Source: Proteiniclasticum sp.
GTDB lineage: Bacteria; Bacillota; Clostridia; Clostridiales; Clostridiaceae
Direction: 5' to 3'
DNA length: 30,041 nt
NCBI RefSeq assembly: GCF_003514505.1
Contig: NZ_DOPX01000008.1
Location: 100,098 to 130,138 of the forward strand
Shown: piece after piece, positions 1 to 5,707 of the stretch
How positions within the stretch are numbered: position 1 is the stretch's first letter
Layout of the letters: every line of letters begins with the position of its first letter
Notes under the pieces: generated by a model
What the model saw: the letters and a program-made list of their open reading frames with translations, nothing else
Told to the model about the DNA's origin: nothing
Databases searched by the model: none
Translations under genes and position numbers: made by a program

Positions 1-86
1 AGCCGTTGTAGAGATAGTGCGGTTGGCGGCCGCCTTCGTGCACCCTCACGGGTGCTGCTGGCAAAAGACCCTTATAGGGTCAGTGG
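1..86. ncRNA. Possible 3' portion of a structured RNA (unidentified)
   Basis: This stretch upstream of a terminator holds consecutive short hairpins: 40-55 (GCACCC/GGGTGC, loop TCAC) and 67-81 (GACCC/GGGTC, loop TTATA). They are followed directly by the GC-rich terminator stem at 87-111. Compact tandem helices ending in a terminator are what the 3' end of a structured RNA or a mobile-element end would look like. A frame open from base 2 runs to a stop inside the terminator loop but resembles no protein I recognise. The 5' part lies outside the window, so neither strand nor family can be settled; plus strand is more likely because the T-rich run follows the terminator on that strand. Confidence 0.3.
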
Positions 87-115
87 AAACCGCCGGCTAA
101 GCCGGCGGTTTTGAT
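87..115. terminator. Rho-independent terminator, probably bidirectional
   Basis: A perfect 11-bp inverted repeat (87-97 with 101-111) has a 3-nt TAA loop and is followed on the plus strand by TTTTGATTTA. It also lies 14 bp beyond the stop codon of the minus-strand stress-protein gene, so it can close transcription from both sides. The T-run is better on the plus strand. Confidence 0.7.
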
Positions 116-125
116 TTATATAAAC

Positions 126-803
126 TTAGAACTGATCAGTATCGCGAAGGTTTCTGTCCAGTTCATAGGGTTTTTCGGCTTCATAAGGATTATTTTCCTC
201 TACGTCCAGCGTATGCTCCTGGACTATATGATCTTTATTTTCAGGATAAAGAGGATCCTTCCGTTTTATATCATCTGATGCAGAGACTTCACGCTGGAAC
301 TTTTCACGGTTCAGGCTTTCGTTTCTGTAGTAGCTGTCATAGACTGCTTCTCGTCTGTTGTCATCCTCGTCTACTAGAATAAGAATATCACCAGCATTCA
401 GATGGTCCTCATATTCCCTTGCTTCAACTTCAGAGACACCGGCATCTATGAGAGCTCCCGCGACGCCACCGACGGCTCCACCGGCCAGAGCACCTGTGAT
501 GGCTCCGACAATTGGTCCGGCAGCGATGAGGGGGCCTGCACCAGGGATGGCTAGAGCGCCCAGTCCTAATAGAAGACCTCCGAATCCGCCGATTGCTCCG
601 CCTGTAGCAGCACCAGCTGCAAGACTGCTGCCGTCAGGGTTTTCTATGATTTCATCATCAACGCGGTTTTTCAGTGCATCATACTTCACTTCATCTTTTG
701 TGATCACTGAAATTTCTTCTGGTGCATATCCAGCCTTTTTCAGACTTTCGATGGTATTAAGAGCAAGCTCTTCTGATTTGAATATTCCTATGAGTTTTTT
801 CAT
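126..803 (-). CDS. Glycine-zipper general stress protein, YflT/GSP17M type
   Basis: Predicted 225-residue protein. Residues 1-45 (beginning MKKLIGIFKSEELALNTI) match the YflT/general stress protein 17M N-terminal pattern: a small alpha/beta domain with an amphipathic helix. Residues 62-122 form a Gly/Ala-rich, proline-interrupted stretch with GxxxG spacing, a glycine-zipper membrane hairpin. Residues 123-150 (VSEVEAREYED...GDILILVD) form the second conserved block, and about 75 residues of highly charged tail follow. I start at the ATG at 801-803 because AGGAGG lies seven bases upstream; an in-frame ATG 22 codons earlier has no ribosome site. Function is not established beyond membrane-associated stress protection in relatives. 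A TATACT hexamer lies upstream on this strand (846-851), but its -35 is poor. Gene assignment is good; role is inferred. Confidence 0.7.
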   Translation of the reverse strand: MKKLIGIFKSEELALNTIESLKKAGYAPEEISVITKDEVKYDALKNRVDDEIIENPDGSSLAAGAATGGAIGGFGGLLLGLGALAIPGAGPLIAAGPIVGAITGALAGGAVGGVAGALIDAGVSEVEAREYEDHLNAGDILILVDEDDNRREAVYDSYYRNESLNREKFQREVSASDDIKRKDPLYPENKDHIVQEHTLDVEENNPYEAEKPYELDRNLRDTDQF

Positions 804-869
804 GTGATACCTCCTGTTATTTTGGTTTGATTTGGGTATGGGTTTAGTATAGTTTGCGTCTGCGAACAA

Positions 870-1117
870 ACCGTGTCGTCATTTTTAATGCCTTTGAAAC
901 GTTCCTATAATAAATTCTGAAGAGGTTCATAGAATGGCTAGACTGGTCCAGTCTTTATGAAAGGTGAGAATAGAGTGTAACTGCTGTATTGACAAATAAA
1001 GTACGAGAGCAAAGGATGCTGGTGGCATTCCCTTTAGTGCATTTAGAAAATCTGCCAGTATTGGATAGATTTCAGGTTAGAGGTCAGGTTAGATTTATTG
1101 GGGGAGGTAAGACTGCC
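870..1117. other. Non-coding stretch between stress gene and alaS leader
   Basis: No credible gene is seen here on either strand. It holds a perfect odd palindrome at 940-954 (AGACTGG T CCAGTCT), a bulged hairpin at about 1011-1035 without a T-run, and an isolated TTGACA at 989-994 without a matching -10. It may belong to the stress-gene control region or be an unrecognised small RNA; nothing decides this. Confidence 0.4.
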
Positions 1118-1146
1118 TTGACAAGGGTTTGTTTCCTCCGTATAAT
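1118..1146 (+). promoter_or_regulatory. Consensus sigma-A promoter of the alaS T-box leader
   Basis: TTGACA (1118-1123) and TATAAT (1141-1146) are both exact consensus hexamers with the ideal 17-bp spacer. Transcription should begin near 1153, just ahead of Stem I of the T-box, so the leader would be about 200 nt. This is the best promoter in the window. Confidence 0.85.
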
Positions 1147-1152
1147 CTGAAG

Positions 1153-1358
1153 ATGAAAACAAAATAGATGGCATTGAAGAGGAGGAGTACTCCGAAATAG
1201 AACCATGTAGAGAGAAGACGGCTGGTGAAAGTCTTTGGGATATTCGGATGAAGCTGCCTTGGAGCTATGGTGTGAAAGTGATGAGTGCGTGCATTCATAA
1301 CTAGGGTGGTACCGCGGAAGTATAGCTTTCGTCCCTTGGAGGGATGAGGGCTTTTTTT
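1153..1358 (+). promoter_or_regulatory. T-box riboswitch (alanine-tRNA responsive) upstream of alaS
   Basis: The signature AGGGTGGTACCGCGG is at 1303-1317. Its UGGU (1307-1310) would pair with the ACCA end of uncharged tRNA-Ala. Stem I features are present: a GGAGTACTCC block (1184-1193), an apical GGCTGGTGAAA segment (1220-1230), and closing GGCA (1170-1173) with TGCC (1255-1258). A GCT alanine codon at 1253-1255 is the likely specifier. The terminator is a 12-bp stem (1325-1336 with 1340-1351, loop TGG) followed by seven T's. The T-box AGGG can instead pair with the CCCT at the 5' side of that terminator (about 1333-1336), giving the alternative antiterminator. Expected behaviour: uncharged tRNA-Ala promotes readthrough into alaS. 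Confidence 0.93.
1325..1358 (+). terminator. Conditional terminator of the T-box leader
   Basis: A 12-bp stem including G-U pairs (1325-1336/1340-1351) and a 3-nt loop is followed by TTTTTTT (1352-1358). It is 25 bases upstream of the alaS start and shares bases with the antiterminator. Confidence 0.85.
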
Positions 1359-1383
1359 ATTGCAAAAAATATGGAGGGTTATT

Positions 1384-4008
1384 ATGGAAAAAATGACAAC
1401 CAATGAAATTAGAAAGAAATATCTTACATTCTTCAATGAAAAGGCGCATCTTGTTATGGACAGCTTTCCGCTGGTCCCAAAAGACGACAAATCATTGCTT
1501 CTGATCAATGCGGGTATGGCTCCGCTGAAACCTTATTTTACAGGGGTTAAAGTTCCGCCATCCAAAAGAGTGGCGACATGTCAGAAATGCATCAGAACCG
1601 GGGATATTGACAACGTGGGCAGAACAAAGCGTCACGCCACATTTTTTGAGATGCTCGGGAATTTTTCCTTTGGAGATTATTTCAAGAATGAGATCATTCC
1701 ATGGGCTTGGGAATTTGTGACAGAAGAGCTCAAAATCGACAAATCTAAGCTGTATGCTACAGTATACCTGGAAGACGATGAGGCATTTGACCTTTGGAAA
1801 GAAAAAACAGACATAGATCCAACCCATATCTTCAGATTAGGTAAAGAAGATAATTTCTGGGAAATCGGCGTTGGACCCTGTGGACCTTGCTCCGAAATCC
1901 ACTATTATAAAGGAACCGCGAAGATTACCACCAGCGAGGAATTTGTTGCCGCTTCAGATCGTGATGAAATGACAGAATTCTGGAACCTCGTGTTCACTCA
2001 ATTTGATAAAGATGAGCATGGCGTTTATCATCCACTGGCAAACCCCAACATTGATACAGGTATGGGACTTGAAAGAATGGCGACCATCATGCAAGGAGTA
2101 GATTCCATTTTTGAGATTGATATTCTGAAGAATATCCTTGCAAGAGTTTCGGAAGTCACGGGCAGAACCTATGGGGAGAGCAAGGAAGCGGATGTATCCA
2201 TGAGAATCATCGCAGATCACAGCAAGAGCATCGCATTTCTCATCGGTGATGGAGTGCTTCCTTCAAATGAAGGAAGAGGATATGTTCTTAGAAGATTACT
2301 TCGAAGAGCCGCTCGTCATGGACGTGTTCTAGGCTATGAGAAGCAGTTCCTCAATAGAATCGTGGATGCTGTGATGGCCAGTTATGGTGAAGCCTATCCT
2401 GATTTACTGGAAAGACGTGAATACATCGAAAAAATCGTGGATCTGGAAGAAAAGAAGTTCCATGAGACGCTTGATGCGGGGATGGAGCTTCTGATCTCCT
2501 TCTTGAATGAGACGGAAGGTGATGTGTTCAGCGGGGAACACGCATTCAAGCTATATGATACCTACGGATTCCCTTTGGAACTCACAGAAGAAATTCTGGA
2601 GGAGAAAGGAATCAAACTTGATAAAGATGCGTTCAAAAAGGAAATGGAAAGCCAGAGACAGCGTGCGAGAGCAGCGCGAGGAGAAAGCTCCTATATGGGA
2701 TCTGAAAATACAGGAATGGATGTGCTGCAGGAAGAAATAGTGACAGCGTTCACTGGATATGGCAGCCTCAGTGAAGAAGCAGAAATTCTACGTGTATATG
2801 ATGATGAGGCTTTAAGAGAAACCCTGGAAGAAGGTCAGGAAGGATACGTTGTATCTGACAGAACCCCATTCTATGCAGAGATGGGAGGACAGGTTGGAGA
2901 TGTAGGAGTGATCTCCTCTGATGTGTTTGAAGCATTGGTACTGGATACCAGAAAGAGCAAAAATGGTAATACCGTGCATAAAGTAGTGGTGAAAAAAGGA
3001 ACACTTTCACCTGGGACAGCACTGTTTACTGTAGAAGAAAATGTTAGAAAGAGTACGGAAAGAAACCATACAGCGACACATCTGCTGCATAAAGCGCTGA
3101 AGATGGTGCTAGGAAATCATGTGAATCAGGCTGGTTCTATTGTGCTTCCAGACAAGCTTAGATTCGACTTCAATCATTTCCAACCCATGACGAAAGATGA
3201 GCTGAAAAAAGTGGAAGACATTGTGAACAGTGAAGTGCTTATGGCAACTCCTGTGGTTACTGAAATCATGTCCATGAGCGAAGCAAAGTCATCAGGAGCT
3301 ATGGCTCTTTTTGATGAAAAATATGGTGAAGAAGTTCGAGTGCTTTCCGTGGGTGAATTTTCAAAGGAACTTTGTGGTGGTACCCATGTGAAGAACTCGG
3401 GAGAAATTGGCCTCTTCAGAATCACCTCGGAAGCAGGCATTGCTTCTGGCGTAAGAAGAATTGAAGCGGTTACAGGATTCAATGCCATCAGACTGATGAA
3501 CGAGAGAGAAAGAATGCTTGATGAAGTCCAGGAACTGGTGAAAGCAACGAAGAATGATATTGTGCAGAAAGTGGCACAGCATCTTCAGGAAGCGAAAACT
3601 CTTCAGAAGGAGCTGGATGAAATGCGTAAAGCACAGTCACTCTCATTTGTGGATGATCTTCTGGCTCAAAAAGAGGTTCTCGAGGGAATGAATGTTGTCC
3701 GTGGAGAAGTATTCCAGGTGGAAGCTTCGGAACTTCGTGAAATTACGGAAAAGGTTCTGGACAAACTTCAGTCCGGCGTTGTTGTCTTAGGGACCAAAGG
3801 AGAGGGAAAAGTAAGCTTCTCTGTGATGATTTCTAAGGACTTGGTCAAGAAAGGCCTTCATGCTGGGAAACTCATTAAAGACGTTGCAGCCATTGCTGGC
3901 GGTGGCGGAGGTGGAAGACCCGATATGGCACAAGCTGGCGGGAAAAACCCGGAAAAGCTGGAAGAAGCTTTAAGAAAAGTTACTGAACTGCTTCAATCCA
4001 TGGTTTAA
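1384..4008 (+). CDS. alaS: Alanine--tRNA ligase
   Basis: Cytoplasmic class IIc synthetase that charges tRNA-Ala and clears Ser/Gly mischarging. The 874-residue length is normal for bacteria. The catalytic core contains class II motif 2 around residues 83-100 (RHATFFEMLGNFSFG). The editing domain has the zinc-site pairs H562-x3-H566 (HTATH) and C664-x3-H668 (CGGTH). The C-terminal DHHA1 region has the usual glycine run near 840-855 (AGGGGGGRPDMAQAGG). I start at ATG 1384, five bases after GGAGGG (1373-1378); an in-frame TTG at 1360 would lie in the leader T-run. Expression is governed by the upstream alanine T-box. It opens a conserved cluster with ireB, ruvX and a DUF1292 gene. No missing key residues are seen. 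Confidence 0.97.
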   Translation: MEKMTTNEIRKKYLTFFNEKAHLVMDSFPLVPKDDKSLLLINAGMAPLKPYFTGVKVPPSKRVATCQKCIRTGDIDNVGRTKRHATFFEMLGNFSFGDYFKNEIIPWAWEFVTEELKIDKSKLYATVYLEDDEAFDLWKEKTDIDPTHIFRLGKEDNFWEIGVGPCGPCSEIHYYKGTAKITTSEEFVAASDRDEMTEFWNLVFTQFDKDEHGVYHPLANPNIDTGMGLERMATIMQGVDSIFEIDILKNILARVSEVTGRTYGESKEADVSMRIIADHSKSIAFLIGDGVLPSNEGRGYVLRRLLRRAARHGRVLGYEKQFLNRIVDAVMASYGEAYPDLLERREYIEKIVDLEEKKFHETLDAGMELLISFLNETEGDVFSGEHAFKLYDTYGFPLELTEEILEEKGIKLDKDAFKKEMESQRQRARAARGESSYMGSENTGMDVLQEEIVTAFTGYGSLSEEAEILRVYDDEALRETLEEGQEGYVVSDRTPFYAEMGGQVGDVGVISSDVFEALVLDTRKSKNGNTVHKVVVKKGTLSPGTALFTVEENVRKSTERNHTATHLLHKALKMVLGNHVNQAGSIVLPDKLRFDFNHFQPMTKDELKKVEDIVNSEVLMATPVVTEIMSMSEAKSSGAMALFDEKYGEEVRVLSVGEFSKELCGGTHVKNSGEIGLFRITSEAGIASGVRRIEAVTGFNAIRLMNERERMLDEVQELVKATKNDIVQKVAQHLQEAKTLQKELDEMRKAQSLSFVDDLLAQKEVLEGMNVVRGEVFQVEASELREITEKVLDKLQSGVVVLGTKGEGKVSFSVMISKDLVKKGLHAGKLIKDVAAIAGGGGGGRPDMAQAGGKNPEKLEEALRKVTELLQSMV

Positions 4009-4021
4009 TTTCTAAGTTGTC

Positions 4022-4050
4022 TATACAATTTCAAAAGAATCCCTTATAAT
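4022..4050 (+). promoter_or_regulatory. Probable promoter of ireB
   Basis: TATAAT at 4045-4050 is exact. The -35 candidate TATACA (4022-4027) is weak but at 17-bp spacing. It lies just after alaS and would let ireB and downstream genes be transcribed independently of the T-box. Confidence 0.55.
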
Positions 4051-4085
4051 GTAGATAGTGACGTACTATTTTTAAGGGGGGTGAA

Positions 4086-4099
4086 GCTGCATTTGCAGC
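4086..4099 (+). promoter_or_regulatory. Hairpin between SD and start codon of ireB
   Basis: GCTGCA/TGCAGC is a perfect 6-bp inverted repeat with a 2-nt loop. It sits between a strong purine-rich SD (AAGGGGGGTGA, 4074-4084) and the only family-consistent ATG (4106). Linear SD-to-ATG spacing is over 20 nt, too long; folding the hairpin would bring it to a workable distance. Confidence 0.5.
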
Positions 4100-4105
4100 A
4101 GTATT

Positions 4106-4360
4106 ATGAACAATAAAGATCACACCATGCAATTTGACTTTGAGAAAGACAAGAAAGATCTTACCAAAGCGATTCTTGAAGAAGTGTACAATGCACTGAA
4201 CGAAAAGGGATATAATCCAGTGAATCAGCTGGTGGGATACATCATCTCGGGTGATCCAACCTATATCACCAACTATAATGGTGCGAGAGCTCTTGTCAGG
4301 AAGCTCGAGCGGGATGAAATCCTCGAAGAGGTTCTAAAGTCCTATTTGAACATTAAATAG
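4106..4360 (+). CDS. ireB: IreB family regulatory phosphoprotein (UPF0297)
   Basis: 84 residues, matching the small UPF0297/YrzL family along its whole length, including the conserved core YNPVNQLVGYIISGDPTYI and the C-terminal RKLERDEILEEV. In Enterococcus the homologue is phosphorylated on N-terminal threonines by the PASTA kinase IreK and modulates cephalosporin resistance; Thr7 (HTMQF) is in the equivalent segment. The start at 4106 aligns with Bacillus YrzL (both have a short tail before TM-x-F-x-F). An in-frame stop at 4082-4084 rules out a long N-terminal extension. The SD is separated from the ATG by a hairpin (4086-4099). It sits between alaS and ruvX as in many Firmicutes. Confidence 0.92.
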   Translation: MNNKDHTMQFDFEKDKKDLTKAILEEVYNALNEKGYNPVNQLVGYIISGDPTYITNYNGARALVRKLERDEILEEVLKSYLNIK

Positions 4361-4365
4361 TAGGG

Positions 4366-4388
4366 GGGATACCTGAGAATGGTATCCC
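4366..4388 (+). terminator. Hairpin after ireB, weak terminator
   Basis: An 8-bp perfect stem (4366-4373 with 4381-4388, loop 7) starts six bases after the ireB stop codon. It is followed by TATTGCTTTTA, a poor T-run. A second A/T-rich hairpin (4428-4433 with 4438-4443) is followed by a few T's and may add to attenuation. Confidence 0.45.
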
Positions 4389-4455
4389 TATTGCTTTTAT
4401 GCTCAAGTTGTGTAAGAATGGTACGATAAAACCTAAAGGTTTTTTAAAGAAAGTT

Positions 4456-4464
4456 TGATACAAT
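4456..4464 (+). promoter_or_regulatory. Extended -10 promoter candidate for ruvX
   Basis: TG-A-TACAAT (4456-4464) is an extended -10 element with no convincing -35 (AAGGTT at the expected place). It is positioned 38 bases before the ruvX ATG and after the ireB hairpin, so it could restart transcription of the ruvX-rnj segment. Confidence 0.4.
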
Positions 4465-4501
4465 AGTATTGTGTCACAAATGAAAGGATTTAAATGAATT
4501 G

Positions 4502-4921
4502 ATGAGGTATATAGGACTGGATGTGGGCGATAGGACCATTGGAGTCGCAGTGAGCGATCCACTCAACTATACAGCTCAGGGCATAACTACGGTAAGAAGA
4601 AAGTCTCTGGAGAAGGATTTGGAAAATCTTCATGAGATCTTTGATTCTTATGAGATTCAGGAAATTATTGTAGGACTACCAAAGAATATGAACGGTACCA
4701 TCGGACCTCAGGCGGAAAAAGCCATGGAATTCGGTGCAGTTCTAGAAAAAGAATTTGGCCTTACAGTGGTATTCTGGGACGAGCGGTTGACCACCATGGC
4801 TGCAACAAGAGCCATGCTCGAAGCGGATATGTCCAGAAAGAAGAGAAAAGGGTTGGTCGATAAAATCGCAGCCACTTATATACTTCAAGGTTATTTAGAT
4901 AAATTAAGCAGCACAAAATAA
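4502..4921 (+). CDS. ruvX: RuvX/YqgF family pre-16S rRNA nuclease (Holliday junction resolvase-like)
   Basis: 139 residues, typical for YqgF/RuvX. The RNase H fold is evident: first strand with acidic Asp7 in GLDVGDRTIGVAVSD, second block IIVGLPKNMNGT (56-66), WDERLTT (92-98) and the final acidic helix VDKIAATYILQGYL with Asp120. In E. coli the homologue is essential and matures the 16S rRNA 5' end; the resolvase role is by homology only. I prefer ATG 4502, where the protein begins MRYIGLDVG as in relatives. A TTG one codon upstream (4499) is a real alternative, because GAAAGGA (4482-4488) is 10 bases from it and 13 from the ATG. It is followed after 17 bases by the DUF1292 gene. Confidence 0.93.
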   Translation: MRYIGLDVGDRTIGVAVSDPLNYTAQGITTVRRKSLEKDLENLHEIFDSYEIQEIIVGLPKNMNGTIGPQAEKAMEFGAVLEKEFGLTVVFWDERLTTMAATRAMLEADMSRKKRKGLVDKIAATYILQGYLDKLSSTK

Positions 4922-4938
4922 ACAAAGAGGTGAAAATT

Positions 4939-5208
4939 ATGGAAGATATGACAGACTTAATTGTACTGACTGATGATGAAGGAAATGAAGTCGAGGTTGA
5001 GGTAGTAACAAGACTTGAAATTGAAGATGTAGAGTATTTCATTGTATCTCCAGTAGAAAGTGATGAGGAGGAGCCTGTATTCACTGCACTGAAAGTCGTA
5101 TATGACGAAGAAGGCAATGAGTTCTTTGAGACAGTTGATGATGACGTTGAGATCGCAATGATTGAAGAAGCGTACAGCGTTATTTTCGACGAAGACGGGC
5201 TGAACTGA
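4939..5208 (+). CDS. DUF1292 family acidic protein (YrzB-like)
   Basis: 89 residues, extremely acidic, with the DUF1292 pattern: DLIVLTDDEGNEVEVEVV, then EDVEYFIVSP, then ALKVVYDEEGNEFFETVDDD. No catalytic motif is evident and the family has no established function. The start is the ATG at 4939, with AGAGGTG (4926-4932) as its ribosome site; the in-frame GTG at 4930 overlaps that site and is less likely. It follows ruvX by 17 bases and ends one base before the ATG of the fur-family gene, so all three are likely translated from one message. The order alaS-ireB-ruvX-DUF1292 is the same as alaS-yrzL-yrrK-yrzB in Bacillus. Confidence 0.88.
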   Translation: MEDMTDLIVLTDDEGNEVEVEVVTRLEIEDVEYFIVSPVESDEEEPVFTALKVVYDEEGNEFFETVDDDVEIAMIEEAYSVIFDEDGLN

Positions 5209-5209
5209 T

Positions 5210-5707
5210 ATGACTCCAACATGTACCAGTGAGGATATTCAAAGAATTATAAACAAGCTCAAAAAGAGCGGTTACAAGCTGACCCCGCAAAGGCAGGCAA
5301 TTGTCGATACAATTCTTGACAGCGTGGGAATGCATTTAACAGTAGAAGAGATCTTTGACATCGTAAAAAAGAAAAGGCCGGAAATTGGGCTAGCAACTGT
5401 CTACAGAACCATAGTGCTCATGCACGAGGAGAATCTTGTCACAAGATTGGACTTAAAAGATGGAACTGCGAGATACGAGCTGACAAGAGAGGATGAGCAT
5501 CATACGCATCATCATCTGGTGTGCATCAAGTGCAGCCAAGTTCTGGAGTTTATGGACGACCTCCTGGATCCCATCGAGGAAGAAATTGGCAAGAAGTACA
5601 ATTTCAAAGTTCTCGATCATAGCTTAAAATTTTACGGTATTTGTAATGAGTGCGCTAAAGAGGAAACATTTAAGGAGGAAACTAAATATGACAAAAGAGA
5701 AGGATAA
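5210..5707 (+). CDS. Fur family metal/peroxide-sensing transcriptional repressor
   Basis: 165 residues. The N-terminal winged helix includes YKLTPQRQAIVDTIL (22-36) and the recognition helix IGLATVYRTIVLM (59-71). The C-terminal dimerisation domain has the two structural zinc CxxC pairs, C105/C108 and C145/C148, and a histidine-rich metal loop (EHHTHHHLVC, 96-105). That makes it a complete Fur-family repressor. Whether it senses iron, peroxide (PerR), zinc or nickel cannot be read with confidence. It starts one base after the preceding stop and has only a weak SD (GACGGG), suggesting translational coupling. Its last 20 bases overlap the start of the RNase J gene. A metal or peroxide regulator inside an RNA-maturation cluster suggests redox input, but that is inference. 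Confidence 0.9.
   Translation: MTPTCTSEDIQRIINKLKKSGYKLTPQRQAIVDTILDSVGMHLTVEEIFDIVKKKRPEIGLATVYRTIVLMHEENLVTRLDLKDGTARYELTREDEHHTHHHLVCIKCSQVLEFMDDLLDPIEEEIGKKYNFKVLDHSLKFYGICNECAKEETFKEETKYDKREG

Noticed and set aside
358..807. 149-codon plus-strand frame antisense to the stress protein gene
   Set aside because: Composition is Ser/Pro/Ala-rich, as expected from reading the Gly/Ala-coding repeat backwards; no start signal.
989..994. Isolated TTGACA upstream of the alaS leader
   Set aside because: No -10-like hexamer at 15-19 bp; the perfect promoter at 1118-1146 explains the leader.
1095..1508. 137-codon open frame on the minus strand across the alaS leader
   Set aside because: It lies antisense to the T-box and the alaS start, has no family resemblance and no ribosome site.
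4482..4501. Using TTG 4499 as the ruvX start
   Set aside because: It would add only one Met before the conserved MRYIGLDVG; SD spacing is slightly better, so it remains possible but is not preferred.
4761..5222. 153-codon minus-strand frame over ruvX and the DUF1292 gene
   Set aside because: Serine-rich mirror of an acidic protein; both underlying plus-strand genes are well supported.
5210..5707. Assigning the regulator specifically as PerR or Fur
   Set aside because: Metal ligands shared by all subfamilies are visible; the discriminating residues cannot be judged without an alignment.
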